This document shows, in pieces, positions 55,001 through 62,211 of a stretch of 64,000 bases of DNA. Both the position numbers and the translations under genes were made by a program. The notes under the pieces are model-generated. The model was not told where the DNA came from, made no database searches, and worked only from the letters and a program-made list of their open reading frames with translations. The first letter of the stretch is position 1. Each line of letters opens with the position of its first letter. Source of the stretch: Candidatus Paceibacterota bacterium (GTDB lineage: Bacteria > Verrucomicrobiota > Verrucomicrobiia > Limisphaerales > UBA8199); NCBI GenBank assembly GCA_035452965.1, contig DAOTCE010000004.1, forward strand, positions 186,001-250,000. Reading direction: 5' to 3'.

Positions 55001-56564
55001 GGGGGACGGCACGAACCCCGCCAACACCACCGAGTACCCGGGCAACGGATCCTACTCGGGCCTGCTCAAGGACTTCGACACGGGCGCGACGCTGCCGGTC
55101 ACCCTCACCCTCGTCACCAACCGGATCACCTACGATGGCACCGGCGGTCCGATGCCCAACGCGGGCACCGACGCCCACACCACGTTCAATGGCAAAGTCG
55201 TCTTCGACAATGTCATCTGGTACACCGCCACCAGCAACGGCTTCTGGATGGATGCGGTCTTTACCGGCCTGGACCCGGCCAAGGAATACGAGTTCGCCAC
55301 CTCGGCCAACCGGGGTGGATCCGGCTCGGACTACGCCAGCCGATACAGCAAGTTCACGATTACCGACATGGACTCGGCCGAGAACGGCAGCACGCCGGGC
55401 GTCACGGTCAACTCGGACACGTCGGTGACCTTCTGCACCGGGATGAACACGGTCAACGGGTATGTGGCGCGCTGGACCAAGATCAAGTGCGGCAGCGACG
55501 GCGACTTCACCGTGCGGGTGGAGGACGGCGGGGGCGTGGGCAAGGGCTACGCCTTTGACGGCATCATGCTGCGGGAGTCGGTTCCCCAGACGCAAACGGT
55601 GATCGTCACCGCAGACAGCGGCCAGTCTAAGGTCTTCGGCGAGGCTGACCCAGTGCTGACTTATGTCTCCTCGATTCCGGGCGTAACCTTCACCGGCGCC
55701 TTGAGCCGCGCGGCGGGCGAGAATGTCGGCAGTTATGCGATCAACCAGGGCGACCTGTCGGCCGGGGAAAACTACGTGATCACTTTCGTCCCCGCCGACT
55801 TCACCATCACGGCCAAGCCGATCACTGTCACCGCCGACAGCGGCCAGAGCAAAGTCTTTGGGGCGTCTGATCCGGTGTTGACCTACGTTTCCTCGGACCT
55901 CGGGGCGAGCTTTACCGGCGCCTTGGGCCGCGCGGCGGGCGAGGATGTCGGCAGCTATGCGATCAACCAGGGCGACCTGTCCGCCGGGGCCAATTACGCG
56001 ATCACGTTTGTCCCCGCTGACTTCGCGATCACGGCCGCCTCCTCGACCACGGCGATCAGTTCGTCGCTCAATCCGTCCGACGCCGGCTCAAACGTGACCT
56101 TCACCGTCACGGTTGGCCCGGTTGCGCCGGCCAGCACCACGCCCACCGGCAACGTGCAATTCCTGACCAATGACGTGGCTATGGGAAGCCCGGTTGCTCT
56201 GGCCGGTGGCACCGTTACATTCGACACGGCGCTGTTGCCCACGGGCACCAACACCGTCACCGCCAATTACCTGGGTGATGCCAACTACCTCGGCAGCACC
56301 GACAACCTGTTGCAGGTGGTCAAGGTCGTTGCCGAACCGCCCTCGGTGGTGAGCATCCTGCCGAACGGCGATGGCTCGGTGACCGTGACGTTTGCCGGCA
56401 CGCCGGGTGCCGCTTACCTGGTCCTGGATTCGACGAGCATCGTCTCGCCGGTTTCGTGGGTGAAGGTGTCCACCAATACGGCCGGTCCGGACGGCCGGTG
56501 GACGTACACGGATAACACCGTGCCGAATTACACACAGCGATTCTTCCGCGCCGCTAAACCGTAA
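49026..56564 (+). CDS. giant secreted LamG/Calx-beta protein with metallophosphoesterase domain
   Basis: The protein is 2512 aa from the ATG at 49026 (MKRTTPLCLITLLFVLSG signal peptide); the frame is open upstream to 48627 but overlaps the previous gene. Order: DSYANG module (27-250), Ig-like (252-342), LamG (347-580), Ig-like (584-675), LamG (680-912), Ig-like (920-1055), metallophosphoesterase (1063-1352), Fn3-like, Calx-beta x2 (1416-1640), beta module (1641-1868), Calx-beta (1870-1978), FTAYNDCSK module (1983-2184), MBG x2 (2190-2335), Ig-like (2339-2435) and the terminal module ending FFRAAKP. The esterase has ALPDTQ, LGDCVQ, GNHDQ and SHY, but its last motif is CGHESPEE, not GHNHG, so a metal-ligand His appears lost. 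It is a tandem paralogue of 40963-48801 but lacks the alkaline-phosphatase domain. LamG domains suggest glycan binding. Confidence 0.85.
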   Translation: MKRTTPLCLITLLFVLSGAPGGLAATVTETFDSYANGTLITAVGGSGVWTIGANTVVNPGGVNGTAGLGYGSAIFNWKGQSFQWSALAVGTKVAISLDFQSSTTGKFDDDRVGWTITPDASTSTGSQLALQLDNTSEGGMVFYHNSTRTPVLNALSGIKNSTWYRFSVEYTKLTATSATIVGTLTELDASGNPTGTPYVGTIADTSTFANPPSTSLFTSAQQCPSYKNHNVTAGRGNVDNASITITPPGPQPATISITSPANDSTMTGEWLAIAATATPSTGASITNVEFYSGTTKIGEDATEPFTMNWCGVAPAAYSLTAVVLDNSGASVTSSAVNVTVSAPATAGSLQFDGSNDYVTFGTAPELGLSTFTIECWFKRQGTGQITTTGSGGVTNAVPLVTKGRGEAENSNADMNWFLGISTSGNVIAADFEEGVGGTTPGLNHPVWGNTPVINNVWYHAAATYDGASWTLYLNGNVETNVAVNQPPRSDSIQHAALASAMNSTGAAAGYFQGLLDEVRVWNYARSAAEIGDNYRLQITNQNGLVARWALNEADGTVARDANCGGLNGDLRNGPVWSTDSFDANNPPMVLLTTPAAGSVFAVGSSVTLDATAMDEGSVAEVAFYVDDELVGSDDTSPYSATWPSAELGFHALTAVARDNTGLWATSAVVNVSVVAEPGFGAVSFDGANDHIAMGAAPELGASTFTLECWMRIDGTGVTASSGNGGVNVAPLIAKGRGEGDASNLDCNYIFGVQSNNRLAADFEDMQSGLNHPIVGTAALSAGVWHHCAVTYDGSWWRIYVDGAADASLQVTGGGNVQVPRYDSIQHFALGTAMTSTGAAAGYFKGVMDEVRVWNYARTQAEISSSMYSEIAEAAGLIGRWSLNETNGTTASNTGSSGVNGTLVNGAVWATGYPLQPAANTPPTVAITSPTNGATVFTSFSISATATDFGAVSQVDFYADDITLLGSDASSPYTFDWSGAPEGAHTLTAVAWDDEGLSATSAVVNITVSTNLPPSAPVVVAPINGAVGVAADATLTVAVSDPNNDPMTVVFYGRPLDGPAPGADFTFVALPDTQFYMSSLNGGSPAIATNQVAWVIANRVSRNIQYLAQLGDCVQNGENGGNDAEWRNATNAFYRLEDPLTTFLPEGVPYGVAVGNHDQTPAYDPNGTTTFYNQYFGINHFQGYSYYGGHYGTNNDNHYDLFSASGMDFIVIYLEYDAAMTTASPVLAWANGVLETHSNRRAIVVSHYIVNPGFNATFSAQGQAIYNGLKGNTNLFLMLCGHESPEEGQRTDVYQGRAVWSIMSDYQSLTAGGNGWMRLYEFSPSNNVIHAKTYSPWLDQYKTASSNQFDIPYVMSATNPFVVIGTSTGVPSGGNASIVWTNLDLETVYEWYAVASDASLSVSGATSQFTTRPPLRVTLSLAGSPMAEAAGEATVTATLSEISANEVTVNLEFSGTATLTDDYTRSGASISIPAGNLTGSITLKAVQDTLYEVPAETIVVDIGTVDNALENGTQQVTATITDDDPVPPDVTLSLAGSPMAEAAGEATVTATLSGTSLNAVTVNLEFSGTATLTDDYTRSGASISIPAGSLTGSITLTAVQDAIYENPDETIVVDISTVLNATESGAQQVTATISDDDPIPPVMTLLDQNFDVLGSAGTTMPNDWTAGYLGVVSTQNRLTMSPYAGNGLNLTALPLVVSDGSAFPNPNVGTIFNIGSAGSSERALGSYPRTTPSGDHVLQVAIVNTTGGSLSSINVSYVGEQWRQSEGASDSGPEMLRFLVSTTSPTDGFAYYSDLNFTAPKQLVADWPVGGLDGNLAANRAAVAGTITFASPVPPGGTFYLRWHDWNDDSTSDHYLAIDDLIVRSTYLSGPTVTLDLAGSPMAEDGGVATVTATLSKTSAYEVVVNLAFAGTATLTDDYTRSGASISIPAGSLTGSITLTAVADAVYESTAETIVVDITTVDNAIESGTQQVTATITDDPAAAGFTAYNDCSKGDGTNPANTTEYPGNGSYSGLLKDFDTGATLPVTLTLVTNRITYDGTGGPMPNAGTDAHTTFNGKVVFDNVIWYTATSNGFWMDAVFTGLDPAKEYEFATSANRGGSGSDYASRYSKFTITDMDSAENGSTPGVTVNSDTSVTFCTGMNTVNGYVARWTKIKCGSDGDFTVRVEDGGGVGKGYAFDGIMLRESVPQTQTVIVTADSGQSKVFGEADPVLTYVSSIPGVTFTGALSRAAGENVGSYAINQGDLSAGENYVITFVPADFTITAKPITVTADSGQSKVFGASDPVLTYVSSDLGASFTGALGRAAGEDVGSYAINQGDLSAGANYAITFVPADFAITAASSTTAISSSLNPSDAGSNVTFTVTVGPVAPASTTPTGNVQFLTNDVAMGSPVALAGGTVTFDTALLPTGTNTVTANYLGDANYLGSTDNLLQVVKVVAEPPSVVSILPNGDGSVTVTFAGTPGAAYLVLDSTSIVSPVSWVKVSTNTAGPDGRWTYTDNTVPNYTQRFFRAAKP
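53607..55580 (+). repeat. 2-kb homologous block, copy 2
   Basis: This is the counterpart of 43890-45875. The 3' third (54969-55577) is almost identical at DNA level to 45262-45870, including third codon positions, while neighbouring parts have drifted. That uneven identity is the mark of recent gene conversion or partial duplication. Confidence 0.8.
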
Positions 56565-56584
56565 TCAGTCTGGCAATCACACAG

Positions 56585-56617
56585 CAGGCCGGGAGACGCC
56601 TCTGGCATCCCGGCCTG
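56585..56617 (+). terminator. terminator of the second giant gene
   Basis: A perfect 10-bp inverted repeat (CAGGCCGGGA at 56585-56594 and TCCCGGCCTG at 56608-56617) has a 13-nt loop, followed by TCCTGTTT, 20 bp after the stop. It is consistent with a Rho-independent terminator with a weak T-run. Confidence 0.6.
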
Positions 56618-57040
56618 TCCTGTTTAATGCGCAGGGGCGCATCGCGGCGACCATGGCGGGCGGGGGGCATGGTTCCGCCTGCCGATGCGACGGGGCGCCA
56701 GTTTATCCGAAGCAGGCCTTCAGCACCCAGGGAGATGCGTTGGCTTTCTGTCCCATTTGCTGCTCTCGGGCAGGGCACAGTCCAACAACTAGACAGGCAC
56801 CGTGGCGCCGGTTACGCTCTCGCTCTCGCATTCTTAGGCGCGGATTTGGGCCGCCTGCTCCTGGCACTTGTTGCACAACCTATTGCCCTTGCGGCACTTG
56901 CGGCGAATACACCCCCCGGCAACACCTGCGTCTCAGCGGTAAGTCCCGTCAATACAGTAGGTTGCGACGAAAGCCTCCCGGATGTCAAGGCTGTATCCAC
57001 GGTGTGGATACGGTGAGGATACGGCGCGTATACGGTGAGA

Positions 57041-57065
57041 CTCCCATGGGAACCGCCACCGGGTT
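57041..57065. repeat. dispersed palindromic element, degraded half copy
   Basis: CCCATGGGAACC followed by GCCACCGGGT matches the right arm and flank of copy 2 (31003-31026), with a few changes. The left arm is gone. It lies next to ATACGG microrepeats. Confidence 0.5.
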
Positions 57066-57196
57066 TCCCGCCAACAACTCCTTCGCGAGCGGACGCTCGT
57101 CTTGCCGAACTCAGGGCAAGCGCTATTCAGAATTACGCATGGCACAACATCTGCAATCATTGAATTTGTAGGTTCCCTGCCTACATCCTCCTGAGT

Positions 57197-57235
57197 GGGG
57201 CGGTGCCGGGACCAACAGGCGCCGCCCTCCTCTTT
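57197..57235 (+). terminator. terminator-like hairpin
   Basis: The arms 57197-57206 and 57217-57226 (10 bp with one wobble pair) are followed by TCCTCTTTT. A smaller TGTAGG/CCTACA hairpin (57167-57185) precedes it. It is the second of three consecutive hairpins. Confidence 0.5.
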
Positions 57236-57252
57236 TCATGGTTGGGTTGGGG

Positions 57253-57289
57253 GCGGCCCGGTGTAAGAACCGGGCCGCTCTTTTTTTGT
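57253..57289 (+). terminator. Rho-independent terminator or attenuator
   Basis: A perfect 9-bp GC stem (GCGGCCCGG at 57253-57261 and CCGGGCCGC at 57270-57278) with an 8-nt loop is followed by TCTTTTTTTG. This is the strongest terminator in the window. It lies about 690 bp after the preceding gene and 120 bp before the Lrp-like start, so it ends either a small RNA or the leader of that operon. Confidence 0.85.
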
Positions 57290-57408
57290 TGCCCGAGGGC
57301 GGGGTTCATGTGGTCTGAGAGCGCGGGTGCCGGGCGATGACCGCCAAGGCACTCGACGCCGCCCGCCGCAGCGGCTACCTTGGCACGACACGTCACCAGA
57401 GGTTTATT

Positions 57409-57888
57409 ATGGACGAACTGCTAAGAATCCTGCAGCGCAACGCGCTTGAATCACATGAGAACATCGCCCGCATGCTGGAGCTTCCGGCGGCTGAGGTCCG
57501 CCAGCGGATAGCGGACTATGAGAAACGCGGCGTCATCCGCGGCTACCAGGCCATCCTGAACGAGGACCAGCTCGACCTGGACAAGGTCACCGCCGTGATC
57601 GAGGTGAAGGTCACGCCGCAGCGTGAGGGGGGATTCGACACGATTGCCGAGCGGATTGGCCGGTTCCCGGAGGTGCGTTCGGCCTACCTGACGAGCGGCA
57701 CCTATGACTTGCTGCTCTTTGTGGAAGGGCGCACGCTGCGCGAGGTGGCGGGGTTTGTCAGCGAGCGGCTGTCTCCCCTGGAAGGTGTGCTCTCCACCTC
57801 CACCCATTTCATGCTCAAGACCTACAAACGTTTCGGCGTGTTCATGCACCAGCCCAGCCCCGATGAACGGCTCAGCGTCACTCCGTAG
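57409..57888 (+). CDS. Lrp/AsnC-family transcriptional regulator
   Basis: The protein is 159 aa from the ATG at 57409. An N-terminal winged helix-turn-helix (about 1-55: LLRILQRNALESHENIARML, then EKRGVIRGYQAIL) is followed by the RAM/AsnC ligand-binding domain (about 65-145: VTAVIEVKVTPQREGGFDTI, SAYLTSGTYDLLLFVEG). The family senses amino acids. The 3' end overlaps the aminotransferase by 26 bp, so the two are translationally coupled, and the regulator probably controls its own operon in response to a substrate of the enzyme. A hairpin terminator 120 bp upstream may add attenuation. Confidence 0.9.
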   Translation: MDELLRILQRNALESHENIARMLELPAAEVRQRIADYEKRGVIRGYQAILNEDQLDLDKVTAVIEVKVTPQREGGFDTIAERIGRFPEVRSAYLTSGTYDLLLFVEGRTLREVAGFVSERLSPLEGVLSTSTHFMLKTYKRFGVFMHQPSPDERLSVTP

Positions 57889-59038
57889 CCGCCTCAACGC
57901 GACCGTGCGCGACATCCCGCGCTCGGGTATCCGCGATTTCTTCGACCTGGTCACGACCATGAAGGACGTGATCAGCCTGGGAATTGGGGAGCCGGATTTC
58001 GACACGCCCTGGCATGTCCGCGAATCCACCGTCTTCGCGCTCGAACGCGGCGCCACCCATTACACCAGCAACCTCGGCTACCTTGAACTGCGCCGCGCGC
58101 TGGCCGGTTATGTGCGCAAGACGTTTGGCGCCGAGTACGACGCGGACGGCGAGGTGCTCGTGACGGTGGGCGTCAGCGAAGCGCTGGACCTGGCCTTGCG
58201 CGCATTGCTCAACCCGGGCGATGAAGTCTTGTACCACGAGCCATGCTATGTTTCCTACCGGGCCACCATTCTCTTCGCGCACGGCGTGCCGGTCGCCGTC
58301 GAGACGCAGGCCGGGAACGGCTTCCGCCTCACCCGCGCCATGCTCGAGGCCAAGGCCACGCCCCGCACCAAGGTCCTGATGCTCAACTTTCCGAACAACC
58401 CGACCGGCGCCGTGATGAACCGGGCGGACCTGGAGGACATCGCCGCCTTCGCCCGCGAGCGCGACCTCATTGTCATTGCGGATGAGATCTACGCCGAGCT
58501 GACCTATGACGCGCCGCACACCAGCATCGTCAGCCTGCCCGGGCTGCGTGACCGCACCCTCTTCCTGCATGGCTTTTCGAAGGCGTGGGCGATGACCGGC
58601 TTCCGGCTCGGCTATGCCTGCGGCCCCGCCGAGCTGATTGACGCGATGATGAGGATTCACCAATACACGATGCTGTGCGCCTCCTCCCTGAGCCAGAAGG
58701 CGGCCCTCGAAGCCCTGGCCCGCCCCGAAGCCGATGTGGCCGAAATGGTGAACGAATACCGGCGCCGCCGTAACTTCATCGCCGCGGCGCTCGCCGAAAT
58801 GGGCCTGGAATGCCACCGTCCGCTCGGGGCGTTCTACGCGTTTCCCAGCGTGGCGAAGTTCGGAATGTCGGCCAGGGATTTTTCCCTCGCGTTACTGCGC
58901 GAGGAAAAGGTGGCGGTAGTCCCGGGCACTGCCTTTGGCGCATGCGGCGAAGGCTTTGTCCGCTGCGCCTACGCCACCAGCCTGGATAACATCAAAGAGG
59001 CGCTCGTGCGTCTCCGCCGTTTCCTCGCCCGGCGCTGA
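57863..59038 (+). CDS. class I/II pyridoxal-phosphate aminotransferase
   Basis: The protein is 391 aa from the ATG at 57863, inside the end of the regulator gene. ISLGIGEPDFDTPWHV is the usual substrate-binding start; LNFPNNPTGAVM and IADEIYAEL supply the Asn and Asp/Tyr that hold PLP; Lys240 in FLHGFSKAWAMTGFRLGY forms the Schiff base. The nearest type is the aspartate/aromatic aminotransferase-like group often paired with Lrp regulators. The exact amino donor cannot be told. Confidence 0.92.
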   Translation: MNGSASLRSRLNATVRDIPRSGIRDFFDLVTTMKDVISLGIGEPDFDTPWHVRESTVFALERGATHYTSNLGYLELRRALAGYVRKTFGAEYDADGEVLVTVGVSEALDLALRALLNPGDEVLYHEPCYVSYRATILFAHGVPVAVETQAGNGFRLTRAMLEAKATPRTKVLMLNFPNNPTGAVMNRADLEDIAAFARERDLIVIADEIYAELTYDAPHTSIVSLPGLRDRTLFLHGFSKAWAMTGFRLGYACGPAELIDAMMRIHQYTMLCASSLSQKAALEALARPEADVAEMVNEYRRRRNFIAAALAEMGLECHRPLGAFYAFPSVAKFGMSARDFSLALLREEKVAVVPGTAFGACGEGFVRCAYATSLDNIKEALVRLRRFLARR

Positions 59039-59169
59039 GGCGGCTTTTCTGCATCTGGTTTAGATTGCGCTTGCGGGAACCCTGGCAAGTAGCGTTAAAG
59101 GCTTCACTTTTCCCAGGTTCGATCTCCGTCCGCCTTTACATCCCGGGAATCCTGGTGAATGCTTTTCCG

Positions 59170-61740
59170 ATGCGATTAGTTGCCGGGCTGTATTGGTTCT
59201 GCGCTGTGCTGTTCACTGCCGGCACGGTCTGGGCGGGCGGGAGCGGCTTCAACGTCATTGTGGTCGTCAACCAGCACAGCACCAACTCGGTTCAACTCGG
59301 CAACGCCTACTGTGAACAGCGGGGTGTCCCGCCGCAAAACGTTTTGCGCATGACCGACTGGACGGGCGGCGCGATCGAGTGGAGCCGGACCAGCTTCGAG
59401 ACTTGTCTCCTTAACCCGCTCCTGACCCTGCTGGCCGGCCGGGGTTTGACCAACCAGGCGGAGTTGGTGCTGCTGTCCATGGATATTCCCTACACGGTGG
59501 CGGAAGGCGGCAGCTACAACAGCACTACCTCGGCCCTCTTTTATGGCTTCAAGACCAACACCGCCCCGCCGCTGCCTCCCCCATGTTTGCCAGCGACCTG
59601 CTCCTTGCCCGATGCCTCTTTCAGTAGTTACGCCTTCAGCGAGTTGCCTTTCCGCGACGCCCCGCCCGACACTGCGCCCACAAGCGCGTTCCTGGCGATG
59701 ATGCTGACGCACAACACTCTCGCCGCCGCGGAAGCAGTGCTGGCCCGGGGTGTGGCGAGCGACAGCACCTGGCCAACGCAGAGGGTGTATCTCGCCCAGA
59801 CCGCGGATGCGGCCCGCAATGTTCGCTATATTGAGTTCGACAATGCCCTCATTGACACCCGCATTCGGGGTCAGGATTCCCTGGTCTGGACCAACACCAG
59901 CTCCACCGCCTTTACCAACCTGCTGGGCTTGCAGACAGGTTTGGCAAATCTCACTTTGCCTGTAAACGCCTTTGTCCCTGGCGCCATGGGGGACAGCCTT
60001 ACCTCCTACGCAGGCGGCATTCTGGGCTTTAGCGGCGGACAGACGGACCTGCTGGCTTTTCTCACGGCGGGTGCTGCGGGCAGCTATGGCACCGTGAAGG
60101 AACCCTGCAACTGGTTGCAGAAGTTTCCCAATCCTCTCAATTATTTCTACCAGCACCGCGGCTTCTGCCTGGCCGAGGCCTACTACCAGAGCCTCCTGAA
60201 TCCTTACCAGGGCCTTTTGGTAGGCGAACCGCTCTCGGCACCGTTTGCCCGCCGGGGTATCGCGGACTGGAGCTCGCTCACCAATAATGCCGTCCTGAGC
60301 GGCCAGGCCGGGCTCAACCTCACTTTCTCTGCCGCAGCGACCAACCTCCCGCTGAGTCGAGCGGATCTCTTCCTGGACGGCACCTTTCTGCAGACTGTGA
60401 CCAATCTCCTGCCGACCGAAGGCAACGTAGCTTCGGTCACGCTCAATGGCGTCACAGTCAACTACGCCGTGCCCGTCAACGCAACCGTTGCGTCTGTTGT
60501 CACCGGCCTGGCCGCGGAGTTGAACGCGCAGACCAACGCCACCCGGGTATGGGCATACCCGACAGGCGACCGGCTGGAACTCCAATCGCTCGATGTGACC
60601 GTTCCGGGAAGCAATGTAACCTTGAGCGCCAGCGCCTCCCTCGGGTCTGCGGCGCAGTTAACTACGCAGCTCGCCCCGGCCAGACCGACTTTCCTCGACA
60701 CTCCTGCTACCGGTTACCTCGGCATTCTGGCCAGCAATACGCTGGTCGTGGGCGACTGGCTTCAACTTGACTTCACCAAGACCAATGGCGCGCAGGTGAC
60801 CGTCAGTATAACCAACACCACCGAGGGCACCACCATCGCCACGCTGCTGCAGAACCTCCAGGCTTTGGTCAACGCCAACCCGGCTCTGCAGTCCGCAGAC
60901 GGCGTCCTGGCGTCGGACTTCGGGGATGCGACCTATTGCGGCGTCGTGGCGGCGCAATTGACCCTCTACGCCCGTTCGCCCGGCTGGCCGGCGTCCCAGG
61001 TTCAGGTCGCGTTTACCGCTTCAACAAATCTGCTCGCCCTGCCGATGGGAACGAACCAGCTCCAGGACAACCTGTATGATTTGCGGCCGCGCAATCATCT
61101 TTATGTCAGCTCGGGCGCAACTTCGCTGCCAGTTAGCTTCCTCCTCGACACCACCCAGATCCCGGATGGGTTTCACGAACTGACCGCTGTGGCTTACGAG
61201 GGAACCAGCGTCCGAACGCAATCCCGCATTTCGCGGTCTGTGCGGGTTCAAAACACCGCCCTCACGGCCGACTTCACGCCGCTGCTCGTCGGCACGAACG
61301 CCACGCTTGATATGCCGCTGCAATTCCAGGTGACCGCCAGCGCCCAAAACTTCTCGCGAATTGAGCTGTTCAGCACGGGCGGCACAGTGGGGGTGCTCAC
61401 CAATCAGGCTTCGGGCGTTTTCACGGCCCCTTCGGCTCTCCTGGGCCTGGGGGTGCATCCGTTTTATGCGCTGGTGACTGACACAACCGGCAATCGTTAC
61501 CGGACCCAGACCGCCTGGATTCGCCTGCTCCCCTCTTTCAAACTCAACCTTTCCGGGACGCCGCCTAAGCTTTCGTGGCCCGCACTCACTGGCTTGCGCT
61601 ATGACATTCTCACCGCGACTAATTTCGCCAGTCCATTTCAGTGGGTGACTTCCGTCGTCGCTTCAGGTTCGCTGGTGCAGTGGCCCACTCCCGCCCCGGC
61701 TGGCGCGGTAAGCTTCTACCGCGTGAGCTTGAGCCCGTGA
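59170..61740 (+). CDS. TIGR03790-like secreted protein with C-terminal beta domains
   Basis: The protein is 856 aa from the ATG at 59170, which begins a signal peptide (MRLVAGLYWFCAVLFTAGTV); the frame is open to 59065. FNVIVVVNQHSTNSVQLGNA and YCEQRGVPPQNVLRM are the hallmark opening of the TIGR03790 family, with further typical parts to about residue 375 (YYQSLLNPYQGLLVGEPLS). The C-terminal half is beta-rich Ig-like sequence, closing with the 'YDILTATNFASPFQW...FYRV' module shared by other secreted proteins here. Function unknown; surface location inferred. Confidence 0.75.
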   Translation: MRLVAGLYWFCAVLFTAGTVWAGGSGFNVIVVVNQHSTNSVQLGNAYCEQRGVPPQNVLRMTDWTGGAIEWSRTSFETCLLNPLLTLLAGRGLTNQAELVLLSMDIPYTVAEGGSYNSTTSALFYGFKTNTAPPLPPPCLPATCSLPDASFSSYAFSELPFRDAPPDTAPTSAFLAMMLTHNTLAAAEAVLARGVASDSTWPTQRVYLAQTADAARNVRYIEFDNALIDTRIRGQDSLVWTNTSSTAFTNLLGLQTGLANLTLPVNAFVPGAMGDSLTSYAGGILGFSGGQTDLLAFLTAGAAGSYGTVKEPCNWLQKFPNPLNYFYQHRGFCLAEAYYQSLLNPYQGLLVGEPLSAPFARRGIADWSSLTNNAVLSGQAGLNLTFSAAATNLPLSRADLFLDGTFLQTVTNLLPTEGNVASVTLNGVTVNYAVPVNATVASVVTGLAAELNAQTNATRVWAYPTGDRLELQSLDVTVPGSNVTLSASASLGSAAQLTTQLAPARPTFLDTPATGYLGILASNTLVVGDWLQLDFTKTNGAQVTVSITNTTEGTTIATLLQNLQALVNANPALQSADGVLASDFGDATYCGVVAAQLTLYARSPGWPASQVQVAFTASTNLLALPMGTNQLQDNLYDLRPRNHLYVSSGATSLPVSFLLDTTQIPDGFHELTAVAYEGTSVRTQSRISRSVRVQNTALTADFTPLLVGTNATLDMPLQFQVTASAQNFSRIELFSTGGTVGVLTNQASGVFTAPSALLGLGVHPFYALVTDTTGNRYRTQTAWIRLLPSFKLNLSGTPPKLSWPALTGLRYDILTATNFASPFQWVTSVVASGSLVQWPTPAPAGAVSFYRVSLSP

Positions 61741-61807
61741 TTCGACGCGGCCCCGCGCCGCGAGGACTCGGCCGCAGCCCTGCCTCGGCTAAGGTTCTTG
61801 CTGATAA

Positions 61808-62171
61808 AGAATCAGCCACACGGCCGATGTCATCATCTTGTCGGCTCATGGCCGGGGTGCCTTGCCGGTTGAAGCGCGGGCATGGCTGAACTGCTGGCTG
61901 CAGCACAAACAAGCAAAACCGTGTGCGCTGGGTGTCCTGCTGGATGCCGGAGTAGCCGGCCAGAGGGGTGAGAATCCGGTCCTGGGTTTCATGCAGGAGA
62001 TCGCCGTCGCGGCTGGAGCAGATTTATTCTACGGCTTCTCCGAAGCGCCCGCGAGCGAACTAGATGCGGTGATGGACGAGATCAACCGGCGCGTGCACCA
62101 GTCTTCCACGGTGCTTGATGACATGTTCAAGCGGGCCGAACCTCACCGCTGGTGGGGGGATCAACGAGTAA
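61808..62171 (+). pseudogene. truncated, frameshifted remnant of a conserved hypothetical protein
   Basis: From 61808 (just after in-frame stops) the frame reads ISHTADVIILSAHGRGALPV, then ALGVLLDAGV, FMQEIAVAAGADLFYGFSEA and STVLDDMFKRAEPHRWWG, which is clearly protein-like. No start codon with a plausible N-terminus exists, so the 5' part is missing. At the six-G run 62154-62159 one base too many shifts the frame; with five Gs the end would read WWGINE and stop at 62169-62171. I recognise the style of an uncharacterised Verrucomicrobial family but cannot name it. Confidence 0.5.
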
Positions 62172-62211
62172 CTGCCCCAAGGTGCCAAGTCGTGGGCATG
62201 CAGAAGTGCGG

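Larger units (their letters stand above)
56618..57408. other. structured intergenic region upstream of the Lrp-like gene
   Basis: These 790 bp have no supported protein. A perfect 8-bp palindrome GTATCCAC/GTGGATAC (56993-57011) is followed by short ATACGG repeats to about 57040, a degraded palindromic element (57041-57065), and three successive hairpins between 57167 and 57290, the last a classic terminator. The downstream part could be a small RNA or an attenuating leader of the Lrp-aminotransferase operon. Confidence 0.45.
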
